A DNA stretch of 64,000 nucleotides from Sinonovacula constricta. Taxonomy: Eukaryota; Mollusca; Bivalvia; Cardiida; Solecurtidae. The notes below the pieces were generated by a model, which made no database searches, was not told the origin of the DNA, and saw only the letters and a program-made list of their open reading frames with translations. Positions 1 through 11,660 of the stretch are shown here, one piece after another (within the stretch, counting starts at the first letter, position 1; each line of letters starts with the position of its first letter). The position numbers were made by a program, and so were the translations under genes. The stretch covers positions 14,360,325-14,424,324 of the forward strand of contig CM017563.1 in NCBI GenBank assembly GCA_007844125.1, given 5' to 3'.

Positions 1-111
1 GAAGACCTTCCCACGTTAAGTCCTTCACCCTGAATAAGAGTCGAACCCACGCGTAGGGAGGCTAAGCAGAGTGACAAATTGGCGACTCTATCACAATGCC
101 ACAAGTGCCCT
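1..111 (-). mobile_element. SINE-B, 5' (tRNA-like) half, cut by the window edge
   Basis: Read on the minus strand this is the SINE-B head: GGGCACTTGTGGCATTGTG, a B-box-like GGTTCGACTC, then ACGTGGGAAGGTCTTC running out of the window. The matching tail would lie outside. Confidence 0.7.
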
Positions 112-163
112 GGATTAAGAATAAAGATGGGTTAACTAATGACAAAATGTACATGGTAAGGGT

Positions 164-281
164 TGGCATGACCTGCTGTGTGCTGGCGGTTATACCCAGA
201 CATTTTCTAGGGGTCTTTCTCCACCCAAAACACTTAACATGGCTACAATGACCACAGTCTGTACTCTTTAAAAAAAAAAAA
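164..281 (+). mobile_element. SINE-B, 3' half only
   Basis: It has the SINE-B tail landmarks in order: GACCTGCTGTGTGCTGG, TACCCAGACATTT, GGGGTCTTTCTCCACC, and a terminal run of A. The tRNA-like head is absent, so it is 5' truncated and separate from the minus-strand copy at 1-111. Confidence 0.65.
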
Positions 282-696
282 ATTATGTATACTTTTGATT
301 TTGATGGCTTCGAATATATTTCACGCTAAATATAAAATCTCCAAACCATATTGCCAAAGTTTCAATTTTCACAGGTCCATAATTCAGAACACCATCTTGT
401 GAGGTTGTTTTTGTGTGACAAGTATACTTCATAGCTTGCTAAGCACTAATTAGGAAATTTTTGACAAGAAAGTAAAGTGTGATCAGGATCTGCACTATTA
501 ACTGCTGACTCTCAAGGAATATGATTGTTATATGTGCATGTATATTTCAACCCAAAAACTTGTGTTAGGTTATAAACAAACATATGATGCTATTTTAAGT
601 GTAAGCTGCATTTAAAAAAATCCTTGAAAACATATTTATATCTCTCTATATATATTAATGTATTATATAAACACTTCATTTAAGATATTTTACCAT

Positions 697-1041
697 CAGG
701 GGCAGATCCAGACAACCTTTGCCGGGGTGTGGGGTGGGTGGGGGGGCACAATCTGTCATCACAATCGTGATGTTATGAATAAGATATCTTAATTTATATC
801 TTTCTGTGATATATTAGGGACATATCTTTATTATTATCTGTCAATGATATATTGGGGACATATGCAATCACAAGTTCAGCAAGGTAAAAGTGAGTTGTGC
901 CCCTTTGCAGTACAAAATTAATGAAAAGCTTGTCCATGATACAGTAATTACCGACCATGATACAATCATGACCGACTTTGACAGGGGGCATGTGCCCCTG
1001 TCGCCTGCCCCCCCCCCCCCCCCTTGCTGTATCCGCCCCTG
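697..1041. mobile_element. hAT-like MITE with 17-bp C run
   Basis: Terminal inverted repeats CAGGGGCAGATCCAG (697) and CTGTATCCGCCCCTG (ending 1041) bound 345 bp without coding capacity. CAGGGG termini are typical of hAT elements. TACCAT flanks both ends directly (691-696 and 1042-1047), a 6-bp piece of a possible target duplication. A long C run near 1007-1023 lies just inside the right end and a G run just inside the left. Open frames inside it are not genes. Confidence 0.6.
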
Positions 1042-1802
1042 TACCATAACTATATATCTTCAGGCTATATTATAAAAGATTTTTCACTTGTCTGTAATTC
1101 AGAACAGCATCTTGTGAGGTTTTATTCATATTGGCAATATCTTCTGTTGAAGTACCACTGATGTGATTTCAATCTTGCTGGCAACAGTTCTAAAGTTTTG
1201 ATGTATTTTGGGAAAGGAAGATAGGTAAAGTCTTCAGGATTAGTCAAAACTAGTGACTTAAACATCATTTCGATTACAAACAGCTGGAACAGTATTAATT
1301 AACTACCGTGCTGGTTTGAAGTAAAAAAAATCTTAGTGTTAGTGCAAAAATCCTAAGACATAATGTCAGAGACTCTGCAGCAAATGGCGGAGTTGATTGT
1401 TATTTGATGGCTGTGTTCGTCCACCATGTTTTCCACTCTCGGCCGTAACTTCCACATTAATGAAAGTACTTTAATAAAACATCACCATCATACAGCCATA
1501 CTTCTAAAGGTATTTTGTGCTTAATATTTAAAAGTGCAACAAGGTTATATTGAAGATTATTCCTTAAAAAAAGGCTACCAAATCTCAGTATAATTTTTTT
1601 ACAGCAAACTTCATTATCTAATGGAAATGCACTTGAAGCTTTGTTGCATGACATTTAAAAGTACAGCCCCCAGGGTCAATGTCATAGTTAAGGTCAACTT
1701 TTTACACATGTTACTCCAAACATATATATCTGACTGAACACAGATTTTAGCTCTTGTGGTTTCAAGGAAGAGGTTAGGTCTAGAGTGTTGCTTACCCATG
1801 AT

Positions 1803-2065
1803 GGTACAAAAACCCTATGTGTGTCAATGTGACTTTCCCCACTGTTTTATCCCACTGATTGGTTTATGACCCATCCCACTGTGATCTCTCAGTATAGGTT
1901 ATTTTGGGCTGGTGAGTGTTGAGAAGAACCCTGGGTACAATAACCCTATGTGTGTCAATGTGACTTTCCCCACTGTTTTATCCCACTGATTGGTTTATGA
2001 CCCATCCCACTGTGATCTCTCAGCATAGGTTATTTTGAGCTGGTGAGTGTGAAGAAGAACCCTGA
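1803..2065 (+). repeat. Tandem duplication, about 131-bp unit, two copies
   Basis: The block starting at ACCCTATGTGTGTCAATGTG is repeated almost identically about 131 bp later, ending in GGTGAGTGT-GAAGAAGAACCCTG in both copies. Few differences suggest a recent duplication. Confidence 0.9.
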
Positions 2066-2154
2066 AGAAAGCTTTTTTTCAATGCCATATAGTAGCACTG
2101 ATCACAAATTTTAAAACATAATTCATAATTTGCTAAGTGTTAATTGATCAGGCT

Positions 2155-2223
2155 AAGAAAGATAAAGTAGATCTAGATCAACAAGCTTCCTGCAGAATCT
2201 GTACAATTTGCTGCTGAGTATCA
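2155..2223. repeat. PAL palindromic element copy
   Basis: It contains GTAGATCTAGATCAACAAGC, a shortened centre, then the mirror arm ATCTGTACAATTTGCTGCTG. It belongs to the longer PAL form, preceded by AATTGATCAGGCTAAG. Confidence 0.6.
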
Positions 2224-3124
2224 AGCAGTAGGGCTTGTAACCTTTACATGTAATTGTAAGCAAATTACTAAGATTTTGTATGTCTTTTGAAAATTTCTAG
2301 CATGATAAAGGCTTTTTTTAATTGCACCCCACTGCTTTTAAAAATTACAGTATAAGAATCAAAGTTCTGCAAGCCCTATTAACAGCAGCCATTTAGCTAA
2401 TTGTCCAATTGGTAAACAATTAAAAATTATATCATTACATTTCCTGAGCATACAATTAGTTCTAAATTGAACACCAGGTGTCCTTAATTGTTTAGGAGTA
2501 TTATACCTGAGTCACGATCTTTGGAACCTGTCTAGTAATTATCCAGTTAACTGTTTGGTAATTGAGAACTAGATTTGACTACCCAACTTTCTTTTGAATT
2601 ATGTAAGACCAGCCTAAATTTAGCAACAGGGTGCACTCTTGCACGTTTCCAGTTATTTTTTTCTCTATTTTTATGGCACTGGGAAAATGATGCTGTTTAC
2701 CAATTAAACTAGTCTCTCCTAGAAAGTTTTGTTTGTTTGCCTTGGTAATGTTGTCTTGTTAATTGTTCAGTCTGTTCTTCTTTGTGCATTTACTTTTCGC
2801 TATAATTGATCAGTTAGTCTATAATGAACATGCACTCTTCGACGAAAGTAACAGAAACTCAAATAAACAAGTTTAGACAGATTTTTACTGAAATGAAGAG
2901 TCATGTTTTGATTGACATGTTGTTAATTTTGAAATCAAACAGCAATTGTATATCTATTACTCATTACTTTAGACTCATCATTAAACTTTGGAGTCAATGC
3001 TAAAAAAGGGATTAAATTTTTCTGCACAGTTTCTACAGCATGTAGCTACCTGTTGTTAAGAGGAGTTGTCATACTTAAAGAAAGGACAATGATTTATATT
3101 TGTTCATTACTACAATTATGTTGT

Positions 3125-3300
3125 GGGGCATCTGTGGATGAGCCGGTGCTTTTATGGATTAAGGTAGAGTCAACGACTTGTAGCACCATAGAGCACCACT
3201 GCTCTGGGGCCTGGTTGGGAGAAAAAATTTAATGTGAGGAGGTCTTTCAGCTGAAGTGCGGTTTGTCTGTGATTTCTGAACAAACATATGACTGGGGTCT
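3125..3300 (+). mobile_element. Diverged SINE-B copy
   Basis: Landmarks GGGGCATCTGTGG at the 5' end, TGAGGAGGTCTTTCAGCTGA in the middle and GACTGGGGTCTTC near the 3' end follow the SINE-B order. The B-box region is badly eroded. Confidence 0.45.
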
Positions 3301-3394
3301 TCTTTCAGCAATAACTAGTTGGATCTTACCAGTATGACCTTAATTAGTTTAGTTTAAACCAATTTATTTATAGTCGATTGGGAAACAAGTTCTT

Positions 3395-3585
3395 TCAACT
3401 TATGTTAATCCCTCTCGACTGTCCACTTCCTGGGTAAGCCAGTACTTAGATACTGAATACCTGGAGTAGTGTGTAGTAAATAGTCTTGCTCAAGGACTTA
3501 CATATTGTGTCCAGTTTCGGGGTTTTAACCGGGGACCCTCCGATCCAGAGTCCAACATCTTAGCCACTAGATCACGGACGCCCAC
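3395..3585 (-). mobile_element. SINE-D, a tRNA-derived SINE (single example)
   Basis: On the minus strand it begins TGGGCGTCCGTGATCTAGTG, with an A-box-like TGATCTAGTGGCTAAGATG and a B-box-like CCGGTTAAAACCCC, followed by a unique body of about 110 bp. The head resembles a tRNA with a long variable region. It differs from SINE-A, B and C. Confidence 0.55.
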
Positions 3586-3951
3586 AAAATATGACCTTAA
3601 TTACCATGGTACAAAAAACAGTGCGAAACTGTGTTTATAATAATAGCTGAGCTCTATAGCGGCTTCTTTACACATCTTGATCTTGTATACAAACTTATGT
3701 ATGAATCAAATCAAACATCCCGACTTTAATCTTTAAAACATACAAAGGCAAATGCTTCGTTTTATATATAGAGGTGGCATCACTTTGATAGTTGGCCAGA
3801 GATACGTGACATGATGCCACCACACTCAGTCACTTTATCTGACACCAGGCACACCTTGTGAAGAAGTAGTTTAACCTGTATGAAGCTAAATCGTTAGTGT
3901 TTGGCTAATATATTATATATATGACATGTAAATTTTGAATATATTTACTTT

Positions 3952-4192
3952 TAGAGACTAAGCGAGAGTCGGCTCCAGGTACGGGAGGCCCGGGATTTGA
4001 TCCCGAGCCAAGACATACCGTAGTCGTTAAAATTGGTAGTGGCATAGCTTTCTTGCTAATGCTCAAGCAAATATAAGAGTAGTTCCAGGTGTTCACAGCA
4101 TGTTATACACAGCGAAGGCAGCATTATATCAGCTTCAAGTTGACACAATCCCCAGGTAACGGAAATGCTGTTGGTGAGACATTAAACCCAGT
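3952..4192 (+). mobile_element. SINE-A copy with internal deletion
   Basis: It starts inside the tRNA-like head (GGCTCCAGGTACGGGAGG), keeps the B-box region and the CATACC...GTCGTTAAAA body, then jumps from TAGTTCCA directly to GGTGTTCACAGCATG. About 50 bp of the usual middle are missing. Confidence 0.75.
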
Positions 4193-4209
4193 TATCATCA
4201 GAGACTAAG

Positions 4210-4280
4210 CAGCAGTTAGTTTAGATCCTAATCAGACAGATCCCAGCAGGGAGCTGGCTGATCTGGAACTTTACTATTAG
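4210..4280. repeat. PAL copy, well preserved
   Basis: TTAGATCCTAATCAGACAG, a centre CCCAGCAGGGAGCTGG, and the mirror arm CTGATCTGGAACTTTACTAT. The centre can fold on itself. Confidence 0.75.
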
Positions 4281-4735
4281 CATAAACCTTATTTAACCAT
4301 AACTGCCAGCATAACAGTTAAAATAAAACCATTTTATTTAAAGATTTTAATATGTTTATACTAATGAATAAGCCAGCTACTGTTAAGAATCAGGGACCAT
4401 GTGTTAGTTTTGTCAGCTCCACTGTCAAGGCCAGTACTGTCTACAGTTCCTGAGCTACCTGTTGAATATATTACATGTAGGTGTAAAAATAGGCTATGAT
4501 TCATATGTAGTTACCTGTCCAATGATTGGTTAGTAGGTATGTAGAACTTTGGTACCTCATACTTAGCTATTTGCAAATCTCTGGTGGTTCCACCTGGGGT
4601 ACAAAAAACAGGACAGAAACTCGAGGTATAGAGTCAGTGAGAATTGTTGGCACAGTGTTTACAAACATTGACAACTTTTTGTCCTAAGCCTGAAAAACTT
4701 GTGCCTAGCAGCTAAGAGTTAATGATGTGACTTTC

Positions 4736-5741
4736 GGCAGCTGTAAGAATATACCTGTTTGGCTGCTGTAAGAATAATACCTGTTTGGCTGCTGTAAGAA
4801 ACATACCTGTTTGGCTGCTGTAAGAATGATACCTGTTTGACTGCTGTAAGAATAATACCTGTTTGGCTGCTGTAAGAATGATACCTGTTTGGCTGCTGTA
4901 AGAATGATATCTGTTTGACTGCTGTAAGAATGATACCTGTTTGGCTGCTGTAAGAATGATACCTGTTTGGCTGCTGTAAGAATGATACCAGTTTGGCTTC
5001 TGTAAGAATGATATCTGTTTGACTGCTGTAAGAATGATACCTGTTTGGCTGCTGTAAGCATGATACCTGTTTAGCTGCTGTAAGAATGATACCAGTTTGG
5101 TTGCTGTAAGAATGATACCAGTTTGGCTGCTGTAAGAATGATACCAGTTTGGCTGCTGTAAGAATGATACCAGTTTGGCTGCTGTAAGAATGATATCTGT
5201 TTGGCTGCTGTAAGAATGATAACTGTTTGGCTGCTGTAAGAATGATACCAGTTTGGCTGCTGTAAGAATGATATCTGTTTGGCTGCTGTAAGAATGATAC
5301 CTGTTTAGCTGCTGTAAGAATGATACCAGTTTGGCTGCGATACCAGTTTGGCTGCTGTAAGAATGATACCAGTTTGGCTGCTGTAAGAATGATACCAGTT
5401 TGGCTGCTGTAAAATTTATACCTGTTTGACTGCTGTAAGAATGATACCAGTTTGGCTACTGTAAGAATGATACCTGTTTGGCTGCTGTAAGAATGATACC
5501 TGTTTGGCTGCTGTAAGAATGATACCTGTTTGACTGCTGCTGTAAGAATGATACCAGTTTGGCTGCTGTAAGACTGATACCTGTTTGGCTGCTGTAAGAA
5601 TGATACCTGTTTGACTGCTGTAAGAATGATACCTGTTTGGCTGCTGTAAGAATGATACCTGTTTGACTGCTGCTGTAAGAATGATACCAGTTTGGCTGCT
5701 GTAAGACTGATACCTGTTTGGCTTCTGTAAGAAAAATACCT
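4736..5741 (+). repeat. 26-bp minisatellite, about 39 copies
   Basis: The unit is close to GGCTGCTGTAAGAATGATACC plus TGTTT. Variants include a 29-bp form with an extra GCT (near 5531 and 5671), ACCAG/ACCTG alternation and one shortened unit near 5338. Every unit carries CTGTAAGA, which looks like a splice donor on the plus strand. On the minus strand none of the three frames of the unit has a stop, which creates spurious frames of up to 346 codons. Confidence 0.95.
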
Positions 5742-6685
5742 TGGCATCACAGGCCGCATGAAAAAAAAATTCTGCGGAGGCCATCAAAAAACTGTGAGGG
5801 CAAGTCAAGACAAAACAGCATCGAGATAAACAACATGTTGACACAGTAGATTGATTGTTATTAGTAAGCTCGGTGCAATGAAGGTAAAAGAGGATGTCCC
5901 TATGCTGGCTGTGCTACTAACGTGCAATAGATTCTAGTTGTACAACAAAAAGTGTGCAGTGCAATGTTGACTGGGTACTTACTTGTGCAATAAGGGTGGT
6001 ACATTAACTTCTAAAAGTGCATTTGGGTGTTATATTAATTTTAAAGTGGTTATAAGTGTGGAGAATTCTTTTCAGTCCTAGTTTGTTTTGTTTTAGTTTT
6101 CTTCTTTGGAAGTTTTATGTTTTTGTTAGGATTGGTTGTTGTGTTAACATTAACAGATAAATTGGTGAAATATTGTTGTTTTGGATGGATTGTGATTCTC
6201 GTGTTAAAAGTTCTTTCAGTATAGTATCATTGTGTTCCACTTTGTAATGGTCATTGTTGTTTTTTAATTTTGCAATGGTTTGTTTTCTTTAAGACAAGTT
6301 TATTTAATTCATTATTGTTTTTTTCTGTTTTATCCTATTAATGATTGATAAAATTGATTTGGTTTATTTTGCAAAGGTCCTGATCTTTTGATTTGTTTAT
6401 AAGTTATTTTAAATCCTTCATAATGTTAATTTGACTTTTGAAAAAAAACACATATTTATGTCTTTTATTGAGACAATTCTACTGAATACAACAATAGAGG
6501 TTAAGAGATTGTCAGCAGATACTAGGAACTATTTTTGGTTTTTGTTGTTCGGTACCTAGTGAAATTGACTTGCAGTAATTCTGCAGAGCGGTCTCTAAAA
6601 GTTTGTCTACCATTTAACTTCAAAGAAGAAATTGATCCATGTTTTCTGATGGTCTGAATGAGACCATCAGTAATGATGACAGGAG

Positions 6686-6905
6686 GGGAGTCTGCGGCTG
6701 AGCAGTTGGAGCTTCTGACTTGTAACTCCTTAATATTTAAGTCCTGGGTTTGAATCCCAGATAGGGCGAGAACTTTGATATTGGGAAGGTTTTCCATCTA
6801 ACCTGCTTTGCACCAGTGGGTCTGCCCAGGCTTAAGTCTAGGGTCTTCCTTCACAAATAAGCTGGACATTGCCAGTATATGACAATAATTATAGTGGTGC
6901 TAGGT
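6686..6905 (+). mobile_element. SINE-B copy
   Basis: It has GAGTCTGCGGCTGAGCAGTT, the B-box-like GGTTTGAATCCC, GGGAAGGTTTTCCATCTAAC, GGTCTTCCTTCAC and GCTGGACATTGCC in SINE-B order. Confidence 0.65.
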
Positions 6906-7139
6906 ATGAGAACAAACAATGATGGCAGGGGTTGGTTAATGTCAGGTAGCTCTTGTGGCGCCATGCACCAGTCAGTGTTTGCAAATGGCTGAGAAATCTC
7001 TGGCTTTAATTTGTGCACTAGGCTTAGAAAACAGGATGTTTATGTCTTAGGGCTAGTAATTTACTGCATCTTTATCATCTTGATAAAGCTATATATTTTA
7101 CCATTCACAAATAAACCCAATATTGTGGATACTTGAGAG

Positions 7140-7440
7140 TGGTATGTTTAATTCTATTATAAGAGTTTTATCCCATCAATAATTCTGCACCTGCCATTGA
7201 AGCTCAGAAAGCACTCTGTTTTGGTGTTTGGACTACCTTTCTGCACTTATTCCATCTTGATGTTGCATTAAATATCAAAAATTGACACGCACGATATCGC
7301 CATTACTTGATACCTTTAATTCTGTTATAAAAGTTATCCCACCCTTACTTCTGCACTCATCTTTTATAATCAGAAAACAAGAATGTTATGGTGATGGGAC
7401 CAATTATTTGTTGCACCTTATTTACCTTTATGAACCAATA
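7140..7440 (+). repeat. Diverged tandem duplication, about 165 bp
   Basis: TTTAATTCTATTATAAGAG...TTCTGCAC recurs as TTTAATTCTGTTATAAAAG...TTCTGCAC about 165 bp later, followed by related segments (CAGAAAGCACTCTG / CAGAAAACAAGAATG). The copies are old. Confidence 0.5.
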
Positions 7441-7627
7441 CATGTCTCCTCTAATATAAGCCAAACTATCAGTGGGTGATGACTGCTTGCATGTTTGGCA
7501 TGAAAGACATGCCCTAGTTGTCTGCACAAGTCATTAGAACTGATCACTGACTATGCTATATATTAACTATAAAACATTGTCAACTTCATGCAAAGGTTCC
7601 TCATAAGCAACATTGCTAGAAGGCTTA

Positions 7628-7710
7628 TCAGCAAAGAGTACAGATTTTGATTTGAACTATTTTCTTGTTGAAGCTGGCTGATCTGGATCTTCCCTATTTG
7701 TCTCAGGATG
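7628..7710. repeat. PAL copy
   Basis: Left arm AGCAAAGAGTACAGATTTTG and right arm AGCTGGCTGATCTGGATCTT then CCCTATTTGTCT. Confidence 0.6.
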
Positions 7711-8219
7711 ATTAGTTTCAGCAGGTTGGGAAATACTATTTCTGAGCGGGTTGCACTGCGGGGTTTGGATGCTCTACATGCCTGTATATATGGAAAGATT
7801 TGTTTTATAAATGTGCTTGATGCAGTGTTATGTCAGGGTGCATGACGCTGTAATCAAAGAATGATTGCTCTTCTCTTTCTTATGTTCTTATCATTGTTTT
7901 TTTTCTTATTTGTCATCGAAGGATAAGATATTGATGTATGGTTCACTTCACACTTCCCTCAAAACCTATTGTTGGCTTTTATTTAGAAATGTGCTTAGAA
8001 ATATGACATTTTTAAGTGTTAAATAGGTAATGAGTGCTGATTTGTGTGGATTTGTTGTAAGTTGATTGACAATGTTTAAGCATTCTTCTTTAGGTGTCTT
8101 GTTGTTAAAGATGTTTAGTTATTCTTTCTCAAGGAAATATGGTGTTTATGACTCAAAATTTTAATTTATTTAATGTTATATATGTTATATGTCATCGTTG
8201 ATAACTTATAAACACAGAC

Positions 8220-8312
8220 TAATTCCGCCACCAATAATTATTTGGATGTCACCAATATGGGCAAAATTGTGTCGGCAAATTGTAACATAAAAACAACAAC
8301 AAACTAGTATCT
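8220..8312 (+). mobile_element. SINE-B 3' fragment
   Basis: CCGCCACCAATAATTATTTG, GATGTCACCAATATGGGC and AATTGTGTCGGCA, then an A/C-rich tail, match the SINE-B 3' end. Confidence 0.5.
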
Positions 8313-8557
8313 GGCTTTTCAAAATCAAATGTATACTCCCCTTGTTGAAAGCTCTAATGAGATTCAGTCGAAATTGAATAACATGTTACCAGTAATTCAC
8401 AGGTAACATTAAATTTAAGAGAAGTTGCCATTTCTTAGTAGAGGTGGCATGAATGCAATTTTATTGATTCTATTTGCTGTCATGCATTTGACAATCTTGG
8501 TAATGTGTACATAAAGGGCCTCATGAATTTAAAAGCCACGTTAGATTACGAGTTTTT

Positions 8558-8605
8558 TACCTGGCTACTGCTTGAGTAGCAGGCTTAAATCAGCCAGGTA
8601 GTCTT
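8558..8605. repeat. Short inverted repeat (hairpin)
   Basis: ACCTGGCT and AGCCAGGT form arms around an inner CTGCTTGAGTAGCAG hairpin. No U tract or gene context suggests a terminator; it may be a small palindromic insertion. Confidence 0.4.
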
Positions 8606-9013
8606 TCATGGGTGGTGTACCTAGGCTGTTCAGATCATAACACCCCAACAAACTAAAGCATTGGATTTATTTTTAGTCATGCGGGCTTTTCCTTGTTGCG
8701 AAATACTGCATGAATTTTCCCAATCAAAAGATATAACTTACTGTTGAGTTTCGCAGCAGGTGGTGGAAAATTTAGTTTCATTTTTAGTGCGGAGTGTTTT
8801 GGTGTTAATTCACAATTGGTTGGAGTGATATTAGAATGTTTTGATTAAGTTAAAAAAGGTGAATGAATTTAAATTTTGTGGGGTTGTTAATTGGATACAG
8901 ATAAAGTTCAGTTATTTTGTTGACCTTGATTTTTAGAAAATAGATTTAAAAAAGCTCATTAAATAGGATTTTACAGAGCAATACATACCATAATTCTTAA
9001 TGAAACTTTTTAT

Positions 9014-9016
9014 TAC

Positions 9017-9062
<46 letters not shown>
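9014..9062. repeat. (ATT)n microsatellite
   Basis: About 16 near-perfect TTA/ATT triplets. Confidence 0.95.
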
Positions 9063-9716
9063 ATTGGCACTTTGGAATGATTCTGATAAATATTCGGAAT
9101 GTTAGAGTTGAAATTAGATCAAAAACCTCTTAGCCTGTTTAGCAGAAATTGATCAATCAGAAAGAGAAGATCCTTATCTGGAAAGATGATTAAGATTTGC
9201 ACATTTTGCACAGAGTATCTCGTAACATGTCCTGTTTCTTGGGCATGTTGTTCACAGATAACTTAAGATTTTATAATGCTTATTTATTTGAGCAGGGCCA
9301 GGGTTTATGGCCCTTTTTCTGGGAACTTAAATTCTGTGAATGACAGTTTATGCCATAACAAGTTTAGGATTATGAACATTTCTTTAAAGTTACTTCTTGA
9401 ATAAGTTTAATTTTGTTTTCTAGTGGTACTTTGTCTACAGGAATCTTGACTTTTTTGAATTTCTGGATACTATCTTGTTTTCCAATTTCCTGTAAAGAAT
9501 AATGTAAGTGTTTTCTCGAGGTTATTATTGTATATAGCTAGTAAGTGTACATTATAAGTGGTTGATGTTTTGGAAAAACAATCGTTTAAGCTGTTTAATT
9601 GGTTGAAACATATTTAAACCTAAGCTTGCTATATTGATTAATTTTTTGTTTTTAATTCTTGGATATTTGTATATATTTGCTAAAAAACTTCATGTAAAGG
9701 CAAAAAGGCATGTTGA

Positions 9717-9812
9717 CAGAGCTTAACAGAACAGAAGTGTAGGTCCTGATCAGACAGTTTTCATTGGGAGCTTGCTGATATAGGTCTATATACACTCTTT
9801 GCCTATTTCTGA
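9717..9812. repeat. PAL copy
   Basis: GTGTAGGTCCTGATCAGACAG, a degenerate centre TCATTGGGAGCTTGC, and an extended mirror arm with TATACACTCTTTGCC. Confidence 0.7.
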
Positions 9813-10283
9813 CCAGTCCTTGTTAAGTAGATTATTGGTTTATCCAGGATATACATTGGATTAAAGATTGATAGAGTTTGTGGACAGTTTTATGCACAAG
9901 TGTGTGAACTATACAACCTCTGTGTACTAAACAATTTTTTTTTTGTTTAATAGTGTGGAAATACTTTGATATAAATGTGGAACAATTTCATTAGGGGTGT
10001 TATTTGTGTGCATAGTACTTGAGAATTTTGTGTGTGAAAAATCTCCAATTTGTGTGGTATTCCAAATATTATATTAACAATACACAATTTGAAACTGTGA
10101 TTAATCTTTATCACATGTGATAAAAAAAGGTGAACAGGTTGTGACAATATATTTCCTATTCAAAAGGGATTTGTGCAAAATATGATAGAAACAAAGAAAA
10201 AGAACGGGTAAAATTTTTCAATAAAAGTGGATATAGAAGCAGGCACTTCCTGTGCTTTATATGTAAATTAGAATTCTTCAAAA

Positions 10284-10445
10284 ACTTAAAGCCATCCAAT
10301 CCTGGAGGTCACACTAATGAGTGCCTTGACAGTGATGCCTGGCCCCATACCGTCGCCTTTCGTGACATCACAGCATGTGTGTAACTGTAACCATGGTAAC
10401 GTGAAACAAGTCACGCCCCGTTCTGCAGGTCCAATAACCCCGTTT
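10284..10445. promoter_or_regulatory. Candidate regulatory module: X-box, CRE-like site, CCAAT boxes
   Basis: In AT-rich surroundings this 160-bp patch is visibly richer in G+C. It holds CCAAT (10296-10300), TGACATCA (10363-10370, one base from the CRE TGACGTCA), GTAACCATGGTAAC (10387-10400), CACGCCCC (10412-10419, KLF/Sp1-like) and CCAATAACC (10431-10439). The 10387 motif fits the palindromic RFX X-box (GTNRCC-AT-RGYAAC). In animals X-boxes are typical of ciliary-gene promoters, and X-box plus CRE-like plus CCAAT also recalls the X/X2/Y layout of MHC class II promoters. Which gene it would serve is unknown. An open plus-strand frame also crosses the patch (10317-10517), so a coding exon cannot be excluded. 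Confidence 0.45.
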
Positions 10446-10867
10446 CAGGATGAGGTGCTCCTGACTGCTCTAGGACTATTCAGCAAATCCATCATGTATG
10501 ATTATATTTTTTTTTAAACTTTGTTGTGTAATTATTTAGCCATTTTATTTAAACACGCAAAACATAAATGAATTACATTTTAAAACATCACTGTCATTAC
10601 AAATAACTCGAAAAAAGATATTGTTTAAATATATGTTAAGAATACAGAAATGTCAGAATCATAAAACATATAAACAAGTTAATGAGATTTCTCTTTTGGA
10701 CAATTTGTGAAACTGGTAACAGATCATCCCATAGACATTATTTTAAAAAGATCAATACTGTGTCAGGAAACTTGCATATTAAATTCAGAGTTTATAGACA
10801 AACTTTTGAAAATATTCTTTTTATGGCACTTTTTAACTTCTTCCATAAAATATATTCCTTGTTCCTA

Positions 10868-10960
10868 CAGCAGTTTAACCATTTATTGGCTGGCAACACC
10901 ATTAGGGTGGGGTCTGTTTTATGTTTCTGATTTGAATGGTGTTTCCAACAACTGAAGCCT
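10868..10960. mobile_element. piggyBac-like MITE, diverged copy
   Basis: GTTTAACCATTTATTGGCTG...GCAACACCATTAGG on the left and AATGGTGTTTCCAACAAC on the right correspond to the TTAA-CCCTTTACTTGCTGG family inverted repeats. Confidence 0.55.
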
Positions 10961-11339
10961 TGAAGCTGATCACACCTTCTCATCTCCCAGGCCTTATATC
11001 ATCCAATCTTTTGGACAATAAATACCCAAAAGTAATATATTTATATGATAGCTTGGAAAATTTGCAATGTTTTCTATGCTTAATATGTGATTAAAATCTC
11101 TATGAAATGTTTTCAAATCATTTGCTGGAAATCCAGACAATTTACTTCGAGTCTGTTTTTCCAACAATGGTCCCTAATGCATTTGATTGGGAATAGAATT
11201 TAAATTGTTATATCATTTATTGTTGATTTGGAATTTTCTGCAGCTTTGAGTTCAATACACCGTTAATCACTGTCCAAAACATATGAAAAAAAGTTAACAA
11301 AAGTTAGCATAAATATAACCTCACTTTATGAAATCAGTC

Positions 11340-11660
11340 TTCCACAAAATCTGGTGGACCATGGCCCAAGTCCACCAAAATCTCAGTCAGTTCATGAAAT
11401 TTTATAAGTTATATGGACCAATGGTCCACCGGTCACCAGAATTTTCAGCCATATCATTTATAAAATTCTGTTTTATTATGGAAACAAATATACTAAACTA
11501 AAGTAAACAACACTCTACAGCCTTTTACTGAACCCAACCACTTGCAAGCGGTTAGCTTACCAACTTTTTATGTCAAAATTCCAAAGTCATACTGCTCCAA
11601 TAAAATATGGTTACGGTCCAGTAGATATTGCTAGCTTGGTGGACCAAAGGTCCAGTGTTG
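11340..11660. repeat. Foldback-rich segment built on GGACC..GGTCC motifs
   Basis: GGTGGACCATGGCCCAAGTC, ATGGACCAATGGTCCACCGG and GGTGGACCAAAGGTCCAGTG occur within 320 bp, each partly palindromic. A larger pair, GAAATTTTATAAG and TTTATAAAATTC, lies around them. It is probably an old non-autonomous element; the boundaries are unclear. Confidence 0.4.

Larger units (their letters stand above)
282..4735. other. No gene seen; gaps between repeats
   Basis: Outside the listed elements (1042-1800, 2230-3120, 3590-3950, 4285-4735) I see only AT-rich DNA with short chance frames. A PAL right-arm fragment lies at 479-513. A possible hairpin with GGTGGCATCA and TGATGCCACC is at 3774-3822. Confidence 0.6.
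5745..10280. other. No gene seen; AT-rich, few repeats
   Basis: 5745-6685 is T-rich and featureless. 7715-8215, 8610-9010, 9065-9715 and 9815-10280 hold no recognisable gene or element, apart from a weak PAL-like trace at 9128-9190. Confidence 0.55.

Noticed and set aside
4719..5759. A 346-codon minus-strand open frame
   Set aside because: It is entirely the 26-bp minisatellite, which is stop-free in all minus-strand frames. The peptide only repeats the unit.
10682..10955. Two overlapping 82-codon plus-strand frames
   Set aside because: AT-rich, overlapping in different frames, and partly inside a MITE; no splice or domain support.
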